DNA of 59,772 nucleotides from a virus: the IMG/VR virus record IMGVR_UViG_3300040944_000023, positions 1 to 59,772 of that record; one strand, given 5' to 3'. The notes beneath the pieces were generated by a model that worked only from the letters and a program-made list of their open reading frames with translations, was not told the origin of the DNA and searched no databases. The position numbers and the translations under genes are program-made. Below are positions 49,819 through 57,034 of the stretch, one piece after another; position 1 is the stretch's first letter; each line of letters starts with the position of its first letter.

Positions 49819-50220
49819 TCACTCTGGCAACGCCTCGACCATTTTGCGCAGGGCGCGCGTACTAACGCCAGCAGCCAAGAGGTCGCGCGCACTAACGCCA
49901 GCAGCCCAGAGGTCGCGCGTACTAACGCCAGCAGCCAAGAGGTCGCGCGTACTAGCGCCAGCAGCCCAGAGGTCGCGCGTACTAGCGCCAGCAGCCCAGA
50001 GGTTGCGCACATTAGCGCCAGCGGCCAAGAGGTCGCGCGTACTAACGCCAGCAGCCCAGAGGTTGCGCACATTAGCGCCAGCAGCCCAGAGGTAGCGCAT
50101 ACTAACGCCAGCAGCCCAGAGGTAGCGCGCACTAAAGCCAGCAGCCCACTTTTTTTTGATGGCTGATATATCAGCTTCCAGCTGATCCAGTTCCTTCAAT
50201 AACTCAGATTTCGTTTGCAT
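49819..50220 (-). CDS. Ten-residue repeat protein (pentapeptide-like)
   Basis: 133 residues, AAAGGA upstream. A charged helix (MQTKSELLKELDQLEADISA) is followed by ten repeats of the type LWAAGVSTRD, encoded by 30-bp DNA repeats. Written as pairs of five (RDLWA/AGVST) the pattern puts hydrophobic residues at the centre of every pentad, as in pentapeptide beta-helices. The minus frame is preferred over two antisense frames because of strand context, the ribosome site and a sensible N-terminus. Function unknown. Confidence 0.5.
   Translation of the reverse strand: MQTKSELLKELDQLEADISAIKKKWAAGFSARYLWAAGVSMRYLWAAGANVRNLWAAGVSTRDLLAAGANVRNLWAAGASTRDLWAAGASTRDLLAAGVSTRDLWAAGVSARDLLAAGVSTRALRKMVEALPE
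49861..50150. repeat. Tandem array of ten 30-bp repeats
   Basis: Consensus ACTAACGCCAGCAGCCCAGA followed by GGTCGCGCGT, perfectly in step every 30 bases from 49861, with few substitutions and no indels. No spacers, so not CRISPR. Confidence 0.9.
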
Positions 50221-50243
50221 CGTCTAAACGTCCTTTCGTTCGG

Positions 50244-50834
50244 CTAGTACATCACATCGTCCATTGTGCGATAGGTGAATGTGGGCGGATGTTCCGCGGC
50301 TTCCGCTTGTTTCCAGCCCGCAATGTAAGCCTCAAGTACCGCCGTTGCAGCCTTGCGGTATTCTGTCGGCCAGTACTGCCCCGTAGTGTAGTGAATCTGG
50401 CCGTGGTTGTAATACTGGCAATCTTTTATGTGCCATTGAATGTCACTGCGTTTTGACGGATGCACGTACATACCGCAGGGACAGGTGTAGTCGGGCGTAA
50501 CGGCCCAGTCTGATTCCCCAACCAGCCATTGCAGTCTACCGCTAAACGCCCGGAACGCGTCCGCTAGCAGGTCCGGCCTGGCAGGCGTCAACCCGCGGGC
50601 TTCATCCAACGCTGATAGCGCCCGATGGCGATGCTTCCCTATCTCGCGAATCTCCGTCCGGTACGCCCGCAACCCGTCGGACGGGGCCAGCTTGCCCCAT
50701 TCGTTGCGCGTGTAAGCCCGGTCATAGTAATTGCGCCAGTCCAGGCCGGGACGTTGTTTAATCCACGCTTCCAGCGCGCGAAACACTTCGTCAACGTGCA
50801 AGGGTGCATTCACCTCTGTTGATTCTGTCTTCAT
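50244..50834 (-). CDS. Hypothetical protein with a Cys/His cluster
   Basis: 196 residues from the ATG at 50834 (GGGAGAGGA site). The central CPCGMYVHPSKRSDIQWHIK followed by DC looks like a zinc finger. Helical N-terminal half. Not recognised. The 14-bp site lies just upstream of its ribosome site. Confidence 0.5.
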   Translation of the reverse strand: MKTESTEVNAPLHVDEVFRALEAWIKQRPGLDWRNYYDRAYTRNEWGKLAPSDGLRAYRTEIREIGKHRHRALSALDEARGLTPARPDLLADAFRAFSGRLQWLVGESDWAVTPDYTCPCGMYVHPSKRSDIQWHIKDCQYYNHGQIHYTTGQYWPTEYRKAATAVLEAYIAGWKQAEAAEHPPTFTYRTMDDVMY

Positions 50835-50854
50835 GACGTTCCTCTCCCTGTTGA

Positions 50855-50868
50855 GTCCCACGTTGGAT
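50855..50868 (+). promoter_or_regulatory. Dispersed 14-bp site (GTCCCACGTTGGAT)
   Basis: Copy 14, between a GGCCTC/GAGGCC hairpin (50877-50892) and the ribosome site of 50244-50834, 20 bases from its ATG. Confidence 0.6.
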
Positions 50869-51040
50869 TGCTTACGGCCTCAAGCGAGGCCGTGTAATCC
50901 CCAAGTCGCGCCACGCGCGTTTAGATTCGTTCCGCAAATTCCTAGCCCTTGCGGCGGCGAACCTGAGCCAGCAGAACCTGAGCTGGACCTCGGCGCCGCT
51001 GTCGGAATGGCAGAAGCATTACAAAGCCATCGGCCGCGCG

Positions 51041-51286
51041 TCATTTAGCTGTCCTCTTGCCACCCCGGAAACCATTATGCTCTCGGCCATCAGGTAAAAT
51101 CAGCCTGTGGCCAGCCGCTCGCCAGCGATAAATATAGTGCCTCACGAGCGCTTGCGCCGCACCCGTTATGTCGCTGATTTCGGGCACGGTGTGATCGCCC
51201 GCGCAAGCGAGGCGGAATATACGTGTGGCCGTAGCGCCCCTGGGTAACCCGTACTTGCGCAGTACCCGCTCGATGTGAGATCTCAC
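51041..51286 (-). CDS. Small helix-turn-helix protein
   Basis: 81 residues. TVPEISDITGAAQALVRHYI followed by YRWRAAG looks like an HTH that would bind DNA. Candidate regulator. Overlaps the upstream stop. The 206 bases between 50835 and 51040 hold one 14-bp site, a hairpin and no gene I can support. Confidence 0.5.
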   Translation of the reverse strand: MRSHIERVLRKYGLPRGATATRIFRLACAGDHTVPEISDITGAAQALVRHYIYRWRAAGHRLILPDGREHNGFRGGKRTAK

Positions 51287-51480
51287 TGACCGATCAATTC
51301 CGCCGCTTCGGCGGACTCTATCATACTGGAGTCGCCGCGCGAGGTGTCCACGTACCAGTCGCCGCGTGCGTCTCGGCGCACCTCACGCTCAGCGTCTATG
51401 GTCCAGATTTTCGCGTCTTCGTCGGTGTAATCGTGCTGTCTGATTGCCTCTTCGGTAAAGCGAACCGTGCGTTTGTTCAT
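51283..51480 (-). CDS. Small hypothetical protein
   Basis: 65 residues: KRTVRFTEEAIRQHDYTDED, then acidic. ATGA overlap with the HTH gene, so probably co-regulated. Unknown. Confidence 0.5.
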   Translation of the reverse strand: MNKRTVRFTEEAIRQHDYTDEDAKIWTIDAEREVRRDARGDWYVDTSRGDSSMIESAEAAELIGQ

Positions 51481-51528
51481 AGTGCCTCCACTCTCTTCTA
51501 CTCTTGTGAGCGGAAGAGAGAAGAAACG

Positions 51529-51744
51529 CTACGCCGTCGCCTGTTCTGTGATGCTGTGCCAACCAACCTCCGTCCCGCGTGTCTCAATGCGCCAGTCTCC
51601 CGGCTCCTCTTCGCGGGCGTCAGCTAACAGTCGCATGGCTGCTTTCAGGTTGGGGTGCTTTTCGTCCGGGCAAAACCAAGAGCCAGCCACATAGGGCGGA
51701 ATGCCGCGAACGTACTTGACTACTCTCAGATTGATAAAGTCCAT
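51529..51744 (-). CDS. Small hypothetical protein
   Basis: 71 residues: DFINLRVVKYVRGIPPYVAG, then a helical part and EVGWHSITEQATA. AAAGGGAAAT ribosome site. Unknown. Confidence 0.5.
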   Translation of the reverse strand: MDFINLRVVKYVRGIPPYVAGSWFCPDEKHPNLKAAMRLLADAREEEPGDWRIETRGTEVGWHSITEQATA

Positions 51745-51800
51745 ATTTCCCTTTCTAGCCGTTAGGCCAATCGGAGCGCGCCGTATAGGTGGCTCCTCAG

Positions 51801-51814
51801 GTCCAACGTGGGAC
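51801..51814 (-). promoter_or_regulatory. Dispersed 14-bp site (GTCCAACGTGGGAC)
   Basis: Copy 15, 4 bases after the stop of 51818-52117 and before the next gene on the minus strand; again preceded by TA. Confidence 0.65.
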
Positions 51815-51817
51815 TAC

Positions 51818-52117
51818 TCAGCCCCGGATCCTCTTAGCGGCCAATTCCAGCCGTAAGGCGTCTCCTGTAACCGTGTAGATGCGGCGTCCGAACGTCGCCG
51901 TAGGATGCGGAGCCGATTGCGTGCAACCAGCACCTTGCCAAAATGCGCCATCCGATACGCGGCTCACGCACCAGCAATGAAAGTGTGGATCTCGCTTGGC
52001 TTTATCGGCGATCATGCGTCTTTGTAGGGCGTCACATGCTGGCCCCAACTCGCGGTAGATGAGGTTCTCTGCCGTGTAGTAGTTCCTCAATTCGTAGAGT
52101 TCTTCAGTTGCCTTCAT
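51818..52117 (-). CDS. Hypothetical protein, first of the long minus-strand block
   Basis: 99 residues. Helical start (ATEELYELRNYYTAENLIYR), then HFHCWCVSRVSDGAFWQGAG. GAAAGGATG ribosome site. First gene after the promoter at 52151-52179. Unknown. Confidence 0.5.
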   Translation of the reverse strand: MKATEELYELRNYYTAENLIYRELGPACDALQRRMIADKAKRDPHFHCWCVSRVSDGAFWQGAGCTQSAPHPTATFGRRIYTVTGDALRLELAAKRIRG

Positions 52118-52454
52118 GGTGTTTCATCCTTTCTCCCGCTCGGCCTCTTGATACTGCACTTATTTCGGTTTGCTGTCAAACTGCGCCGAGCCTCTAGAGC
52201 ACTGTCCTTGTGTTATCAACACCTTGCGGCCTAGTGCTTATTTCTGTCCTATTTCTGGCTTATTTCCAAGGCCGGGCGCGCGCGAGATTTGGGACCTCGG
52301 GCCGGAGGCCCAGGGGGTAGGGGTCGCGCGCGGCGGCGGCCGGGAAGAGCATTGGACCTCTGCGGGCGCGGCGGAAAAAAAATCCCAGGGAAAAAATGAG
52401 GGGCAAAAAAACTCTTGACTTTAGGGCAGAAATAGCGCAGAGTATATCCAGATT
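52118..52454. promoter_or_regulatory. Divergent control region with GAAATAAG operator array
   Basis: About 340 bases between divergent blocks. CTTATTTC occurs at 52159, 52237 and 52259, and GAAATAAG at 52464, 52477 and 52616 (the last three run into the plus-strand gene). The extended 12-mer CACTTATTTCGG at 52157-52168 is repeated inverted at 52462-52473. The middle is extremely GC-rich (GGGCGCGCGCGAG type runs) followed by A-runs. Looks like an early switch region; a second origin is also possible. Confidence 0.6.
52151..52179 (-). promoter_or_regulatory. Leftward promoter with operator in its spacer
   Basis: Minus strand TTGACA, 17 bp, CAGTAT. The 12-mer CCGAAATAAGTG lies inside the spacer, so a protein bound there would block RNA polymerase. 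Confidence 0.5.
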
Positions 52455-52622
52455 ATGGATACCGAAATAAGTGACAGAAATAAGAGAGAAGTGTTGAGGT
52501 GTGTAATTTGCACATGGGTTTGGACGCCGAGGGTGGGGAAAGGTGAGCCGAAGCGATGTCCGAGATGCAGGAGCCAGCGATGGCGGGGAGAAATTACAGG
52601 GGGCCAGGGGCGGGAGAAATAA
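52455..52622 (+). CDS. Small zinc-ribbon protein
   Basis: 55 residues from the ATG at 52455. RCVICTWVWTPRVGKGEPKR followed by CPRCRSQRW is a classic C2C2 zinc ribbon with the 'W-PR-----RCP-C-S--W' pattern. Codons 3-10 overlap operator copies. TATATC lies 7 bases upstream, hinting at a very short or absent leader. Confidence 0.65.
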   Translation: MDTEISDRNKREVLRCVICTWVWTPRVGKGEPKRCPRCRSQRWRGEITGGQGREK

Positions 52623-52684
52623 GGGTAATAATATACTTGACTTTCCTGGCTTTCACCGGTTACGCTTGGGGGTGGCGTGACAGG

Positions 52685-53665
52685 CTAGCGCTTCTTCTCT
52701 GGAGTAGGCGGCGTCTCTGGATTGCGATCTTCGTCATTACCTTCTTGACAATTCCAAAGCTCCCCGCGAGCATTGGCCACAAAGAAGCAGAACTTCAGCC
52801 AATGCGGAACCTTGAACTGGTCAAGGTAATCGATTCTACCAACCAGAAAAGAGACCATTTCGGAGGTTGGGTAGATGGTCGGTTCTTGTCCTGTAAGGAT
52901 GAACGGAACAGCAGAGATAGTGTTTGGAGCAAGAGTCCGAGTGACGGGATTGCGTGGGACAATGACGGGTTTTCCGGTCCCCATGTACGTAAACTTGTCG
53001 AGCAACATCTTGTCTTGCCAGTTATGCATCCAGTCTGCGTGAGTGCCCATACTGATGTCGCTCTGGCTAGATTGCGCCTTGACCGTTACGTCGAAGGCAG
53101 CCGTCCTTCCCATGTTTTTAGGGTATACTTCATACCTGTAGACGTATCCGAATGGCGGCGATGGTGGTGCAACAAGAATTGGCTTGATGGGATCAATCTC
53201 TACCCAAGCGCGTTCATCGATCCTAAACTGATCAATGTTACGATTAAGAGCGTCAAGGGAAGTTTCAGCCGCGCTCATGGCCGCCTTAGCTGCAAGCTCA
53301 GAAGAGGTGCTCTGTTTTTTGACCTCGGAAAGAGTATTGTTGGTAATCCTCACCAATCTACCAGTGAAGACGGTATAGACGATCAGAACGCTCAGAGCGC
53401 CGACTTCCAGCCACACCATGGGACTTATATAAAACTTTTTAGCTTCATAGCTAGTGGCCATTCCCCACATGTATCTGACAATTCGCCGAGTGAATTGAAT
53501 AGGCAGAGTGGCCACCTTATAAAAGCGGCTGGGTTTTTGCTCGGCGGGATTCTTTGTATCCTCTCCGGTCTGTTCATGCTCCGTGTCGTTCTGCCGGTCC
53601 AGCCCACCATCCTGCGGTCCTTGGTGGTTGGAGTTTTCGGGCTGCTGCTTTTCTTCTGTGCTCAA
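52685..53665 (-). CDS. Membrane-anchored protein, inserted cassette
   Basis: 326 residues from a TTG at 53665. Disordered N-terminus, one membrane helix near 85 (VWLEVGALSVLIVYTVF), a coiled region (AAKAAMSAAETSLDALNRNI) and a beta domain opening with DERAWVEI, then YEVYPKNMGRTAAFDVTV. It is antisense to the surrounding early operon. A decayed relative lies at 55191-55516. Looks like host-derived cargo; function unknown. Confidence 0.55.
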   Translation of the reverse strand: MSTEEKQQPENSNHQGPQDGGLDRQNDTEHEQTGEDTKNPAEQKPSRFYKVATLPIQFTRRIVRYMWGMATSYEAKKFYISPMVWLEVGALSVLIVYTVFTGRLVRITNNTLSEVKKQSTSSELAAKAAMSAAETSLDALNRNIDQFRIDERAWVEIDPIKPILVAPPSPPFGYVYRYEVYPKNMGRTAAFDVTVKAQSSQSDISMGTHADWMHNWQDKMLLDKFTYMGTGKPVIVPRNPVTRTLAPNTISAVPFILTGQEPTIYPTSEMVSFLVGRIDYLDQFKVPHWLKFCFFVANARGELWNCQEGNDEDRNPETPPTPEKKR

Positions 53666-53697
53666 AGATGTATCCGAGACCTCTTGGACGTCATTGA

Positions 53698-54237
53698 CCC
53701 TTTGACTTACGTCCCGGCGCGTTTGGATTACCAGAGCGCGGCGATGTTTGTTTCGCGATTCTCACCCTGCGGTCTACACACACGGGCGGGATCGATCTGG
53801 ATGGAGCGGCTGTGCTGGCTGGCTGGCCGACGCCAATGGCGGGCACTCCGGCGCAGAACGGGAACAACGAAGCGGGGAACACGGACAGCGGGCGCAAGAC
53901 AGTAGAGATGTGCCAGTGGCCACTGAACGAGCAGGCGCAACTGAGCGGCTGGGCAACGCCAAAGAAGGCAGACGGCGAGCAGGGCAGCGAAATGATGATG
54001 CGAGGCAACCTGACCCTGCTGGGCGAGGCCCGGTTAACGGCTTTTGGCGATCGGCCGATTGGGTACTTACTCGGCCCCAACGGGTGGGAGATCGTCCCGG
54101 CTTGCGGCCAGTTGAACGCGGCGCATTCCCGCTGGCTCATGGGACTTCCGGGCGTGTGGGACGATTGCGGGGTTACGGCGATGGAATCGTCGCGCAAGTC
54201 GCGGCGGCGTTCATCAGAGCGTACTGCGACGAAATGA
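53698..54237 (+). pseudogene. 3' fragment of a DNA methyltransferase gene
   Basis: The plus-strand frame LAGWPTPMAGTPAQNGNN, then AARLTAFGDRP-like and GQLNAAHSRWLMGLPGVWDD, is the C-terminal specificity region seen in phage-encoded DNA methyltransferases. The catalytic N-terminal part is missing: the frame opens after a TGA at 53695, just where the antisense cassette ends. Reading frame intact to 54237. An ATG at 53812 could still make a 141-residue fragment. Confidence 0.55.
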
Positions 54238-54257
54238 AAGGGAAAAGGGAGTGAAGT

Positions 54258-54280
54258 ATTTGGTTCGACCCGAACCAAAT
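54258..54280. promoter_or_regulatory. Perfect 10-bp inverted repeat (hairpin)
   Basis: ATTTGGTTCG, loop ACC, CGAACCAAAT, between the methyltransferase fragment and the next start. No T-run; operator or mRNA hairpin. Confidence 0.55.
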
Positions 54281-54294
54281 ACGAGGAAGTGAGG

Positions 54295-54552
54295 ATGAGC
54301 ATGAAGAAGGTTGTTTCAGGTGAGGCCCTGAAATCTCTACTTGGCGAGCGCGTAGTGTTGCTCTGCCTAAACTACATCTATGTTGGCGTGCTCGAAGGCG
54401 TGGACACGGATTGCGTGCTACTGGCCGAGCCTTCGATTGTGTATGAGACTGGCGAGTGGTCGGCCGCGACGTGGAAAGACGCACAGCGCCTCCACTGCGA
54501 GAAGTTATATGTGCAACGAGGGGCTATCGAGTCGTTCGGAGTCGGCAAATGA
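54295..54552 (+). CDS. Small hypothetical protein
   Basis: 85 residues from ATG 54295 (GGAAG upstream). Beta-rich: LGERVVLLCLNYIYVGVLEG. The GEWSAATWKDAQRL segment and ESFGVGK end recall small phage proteins that modify or bind DNA ends, but no family is certain. Confidence 0.55.
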   Translation: MSMKKVVSGEALKSLLGERVVLLCLNYIYVGVLEGVDTDCVLLAEPSIVYETGEWSAATWKDAQRLHCEKLYVQRGAIESFGVGK

Positions 54553-54571
54553 TGCGCGGAAGACGGTCAAG

Positions 54572-54916
54572 ATGGTCGTGGTCGCAGTCGTGGTCGGGAT
54601 CGTCTGGGCAGTTGTGGTTGGCACTGTGGTCACGGTCGGGATCGTGGTCTTCGGCATGGTCGTGGTCGGGATCGCCTTCGCGCTTAGGATCGTGTTCGGG
54701 ATTGTGGTCAAAGTAGCGATTTGGTTCAGAATGCTAGCCACTTGGGCACGGCAGAAATACGGAGGGCACAACCGGCCATGGCACAAGATCAGGGTGAATG
54801 GTAAGGCGGTGTGCGGGCGTGTGGACTTACATCCGGGGCGGACGGAATTTCACGTAGGGGATGTGCCGGAGGGCAGGGTTTGCAAATTGTGTTATCCCGA
54901 AGCGGAGGCTCACTAA
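54572..54916 (+). CDS. Membrane protein with Cys motif
   Basis: 114 residues from ATG 54572. Residues 1-55 are almost only Val/Ile/Gly/Ala (VVVAVVVGIVWAVVVGTVV) from degenerate GGTCGT/GGGATC DNA repeats. The C-terminal domain (KIRVNGKAVCGRVDLHPGR, ending VCKLCYPEAEAH) has three Cys and looks folded, which decides the frame against a Trp/Ser-rich alternative starting at 54552. Confidence 0.5.
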   Translation: MVVVAVVVGIVWAVVVGTVVTVGIVVFGMVVVGIAFALRIVFGIVVKVAIWFRMLATWARQKYGGHNRPWHKIRVNGKAVCGRVDLHPGRTEFHVGDVPEGRVCKLCYPEAEAH

Positions 54917-55095
54917 TGGTTTCAATTCACCTGAACGTTGCCGACATCAATGCGTGGGGGTCCCCGCCAGGACATGGCGACAACACGCTGTACATCAATT
55001 TCCTGAACTCCGGGCTCCTGTTGTACCTGCACGGTCCCACTATCGAAGCGCTCCGGCAGTTCGCACAACAGATTCTCGACTATCTACCCGAGTAG
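54916..55095 (+). CDS. Small hypothetical protein
   Basis: 59 residues, start overlapping the preceding TAA. SIHLNVADINAWGSPPGHGD and NTLYINFLNSGLLLYLHGPT, then a helix. Typical of small phage early genes. Unknown. Confidence 0.55.
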   Translation: MVSIHLNVADINAWGSPPGHGDNTLYINFLNSGLLLYLHGPTIEALRQFAQQILDYLPE

Positions 55096-55106
55096 GAGGA
55101 CCAATT

Positions 55107-55520
55107 ATGAAGCTGGCTGTCGCGTTCGTTCTCGGTTGTTGGGTTGGGGTAGTGATTCAAATAGTTACGTCCCCATCCCCCTACAAGAAGTTAGATCTGC
55201 ATAGTTGCGCCACGTGGCGCTCGTACCGCAATATTGAAAGCAGCCGTCCTTCCGACATTCTTCATAAAGTTCTGGCTTCTCCAACCTATAGGGGAAGCTT
55301 GTCCACTTACGATTGCTTTTGCAAGTCTCTCACTCGACTTCCAGAAGTTGTTCCGTTTTCTTTCATTTTGCTCAGCATCATAATAGGCGGCTATAGCTTC
55401 TGGCGGCTTCAGTGGGGCCACTACGGATGGGGATGGTTCCTGCTTCTTGTTGTGAGCATCTGTGTTTGCGCGTATAGCTTGAGCGCTCTCCTGATTCGAG
55501 GCATGAATGTCTCTCAGTAA
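55107..55520 (+). CDS. Chimeric frame: membrane-anchored N-terminus fused to antisense cassette
   Basis: 137 residues from ATG 55107 (AGGAGGA site). Only about the first 30 residues (KLAVAFVLGCWVGVVIQIVT) look like the native gene, with one membrane helix. After about 55195 the frame runs antisense through the decayed membrane-protein cassette. The native gene is probably truncated. Confidence 0.35.
   Translation: MKLAVAFVLGCWVGVVIQIVTSPSPYKKLDLHSCATWRSYRNIESSRPSDILHKVLASPTYRGSLSTYDCFCKSLTRLPEVVPFSFILLSIIIGGYSFWRLQWGHYGWGWFLLLVVSICVCAYSLSALLIRGMNVSQ
55191..55516 (-). pseudogene. Decayed relative of the 52685-53665 membrane protein
   Basis: Minus strand frame with DIHASNQESAQAIRANTDAH and SQNFMKNVGRTAAFNIAVRA; the NVGRTAAFNI piece matches NMGRTAAFDV in the intact gene. 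It stops at 55191, about 120 residues short of the intact version, and has no obvious start. A second, older insertion of the same type of cargo. Confidence 0.45.
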
Positions 55521-55660
55521 TCTTAGTAAACGCTGCGGCTCTTTCTGGGCAAGCCGTCCGCTTGCAGTACGTTGGATCTTACGACAACCTGGTGGAGTTT
55601 TGCCGGTATGCGGCAACAGGTAAGAGCGTCGTCTACGGCCCAGTGGAAGACCCCAAATGA
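55517..55660 (+). pseudogene. 3' remnant of a plus-strand phage gene
   Basis: Open frame (VRLQYVGSYDNLVEFCRYAA, then GKSVVYGPVEDPK) whose TGA overlaps the next ATG (ATGA), as for genuine operon genes. No start is left: its 5' part was lost where the antisense cassette sits. Confidence 0.5.
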
Positions 55661-56139
55661 GCAAAGCGATTTTCATGGAAACCACCGGCGTCTCCGTTCA
55701 GCGGACAGTCAGTGAGATTGTGGGCGAACTGGTGAGTTCCGGGGCAACGGCGGTCAACACGGATTACAAAGACGGCAGGGTTTCCGGCCTGCGGTGGGTG
55801 ATGCGCATCGGCGAGAAGGATGTTCTGTTCGACATGCCGGTCAGGATCGAGCCGGTCTTCCGGCTGCTCGAAGCCAGAGCCAAGCGGCCCCGTGCGGACT
55901 TCCGCGAGAAAGCCATGCGCGACGCCGAGCGAATTGCCTGGAGGCAATTATTGAGGTGGGTGCAGGCGCAGAACGCCATGATCCAAACCTCGATGGTTTC
56001 CGCCGCTGAGGTGTATTTGCCCTACCGTGTGGTCAACGCTTCCGGTACCACGTTGTACCAATGGCTGACCGAGACCAAGTTCAAGATGATCGAGGCTCCT
56101 AGGAGGACCAATCATGAAATCGATCAGAATAGCGACTGA
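55657..56139 (+). CDS. Conserved-type phage protein, unknown function
   Basis: 160 residues. KAIFMETTGVSVQRTVSEIV, GATAVNTDYKDGRVSGLRWV and DVLFDMPVRIEPVFRLLEAR form a compact alpha/beta domain familiar from many phage early regions, with a helical C-terminal half. No function known to me. Confidence 0.6.
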   Translation: MSKAIFMETTGVSVQRTVSEIVGELVSSGATAVNTDYKDGRVSGLRWVMRIGEKDVLFDMPVRIEPVFRLLEARAKRPRADFREKAMRDAERIAWRQLLRWVQAQNAMIQTSMVSAAEVYLPYRVVNASGTTLYQWLTETKFKMIEAPRRTNHEIDQNSD

Positions 56140-56599
56140 TGAATGCGCTAAGCGCGTGGCGCGTTTTTGGAATCTAATCCAAGAGGAAGGTGCGAAACTC
56201 AACTTGGAGATCGCAGTAGAAGACGGCTGCTGTTGGTTCCGAGATCGACTTCGGACGGACTCACTCACTGACGATTGGCCATTTGTAGCGTCGATTAATA
56301 ATGAGGATGGCCCGATCGAATTTGTCGAGATCGATAAGGTCATATCCCCCGAGGAGTTCGAGTTGCTCACCGTGGAGAGGGCGTCCGGGAAGGCGAGGCG
56401 GAACAATGGAAACAAGAGGAAACGCATGATTAAGAAGGTTACGGAAAAGAGGATCACTTTGCTTGATGGTCGTGAAGTGATCTCCGAGCGCTGCGCAAAG
56501 ATTCTAGACACGATGGTCTCCGGGAATAAACCAGATTCCTGCATTGGGTGGCGGGACGTCTTGAAGGAAGCCGCCAAGCGAATCAGGGAGGGTACATAA
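56114..56599 (+). CDS. Hypothetical protein
   Basis: 161 residues, strong AGGAGGACC site, overlaps the previous gene by 26 bases. A possible internal start near 56426 (MIKKVTEKRITLLDGREV) would give a 57-residue product. Not recognised. Confidence 0.5.
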   Translation: MKSIRIATDECAKRVARFWNLIQEEGAKLNLEIAVEDGCCWFRDRLRTDSLTDDWPFVASINNEDGPIEFVEIDKVISPEEFELLTVERASGKARRNNGNKRKRMIKKVTEKRITLLDGREVISERCAKILDTMVSGNKPDSCIGWRDVLKEAAKRIREGT

Positions 56600-56603
56600 G
56601 TAA

Positions 56604-57011
56604 ATGACCTACCACTGTATTCGTTGCGAAGAGGACTTCGACTCTACCCTGGAAACTCCGAAACGTTGTGCGGAGTGCGGGTCGCCTCTGTGGGACGTCC
56701 CCAGAAAAAGGAAGAGGGGAGCCGGAAGGCCAATCAAGTCTGCGGAGAGTTCCCCTGCCGAGACCCCGGTGGAATCGACGGCATTCGACGGTGAAGATCT
56801 GGAGATGCCGTGGGACATCCCGGCACCGGACCTTCCGGTGGCCGTAACCGAAGCTCAGGCGCATATCGCGGAGACGATCGAGAAAGTCACGGGGGAACTG
56901 CCGAAACTGGGGAATGCCGAGATCGACAATCGCATGGTCTCCGGCCCGATCTCCGATCCATCCAAGCCGGTCAGACGGGTGGTCCCCAGGAAAGTCAAGG
57001 GAATTATATAG
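56604..57011 (+). CDS. Zinc-ribbon protein with acidic linker
   Basis: 135 residues. CIRCEEDFDSTLETPKRCAE followed by CG is an N-terminal zinc ribbon, then a basic patch (RKRKRGAGRPIK) and an acidic/Pro-rich tail. Possibly DNA-binding. Last gene before tnpB. Confidence 0.6.
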   Translation: MTYHCIRCEEDFDSTLETPKRCAECGSPLWDVPRKRKRGAGRPIKSAESSPAETPVESTAFDGEDLEMPWDIPAPDLPVAVTEAQAHIAETIEKVTGELPKLGNAEIDNRMVSGPISDPSKPVRRVVPRKVKGII

Positions 57012-57034
57012 TTGACTCCCCTGTGCGCTGAAAC

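Noticed and set aside
49861-50150. Possible CRISPR array (30-bp repeats)
   Set aside because: Units follow each other directly with no spacers and no cas genes; it is a coding tandem repeat.
50855-51094. Plus-strand open frame with protein-like stretch (RLDSFRKFLALAAANLS)
   Set aside because: No start codon, opposite to all neighbours and overlaps the HTH gene; at most a remnant.
52556-53905. Long plus-strand open frame (449 codons)
   Set aside because: Antisense to a better gene on the minus strand with a membrane helix and recognisable paralog; the first codons also overlap the zinc-ribbon gene.
55207-55220. GCGCCACGTGGCGC, a 14-bp palindrome with the same CACGTG centre
   Set aside because: The outer bases differ from the dispersed motif and it lies in decayed coding sequence; kept apart from the site list.
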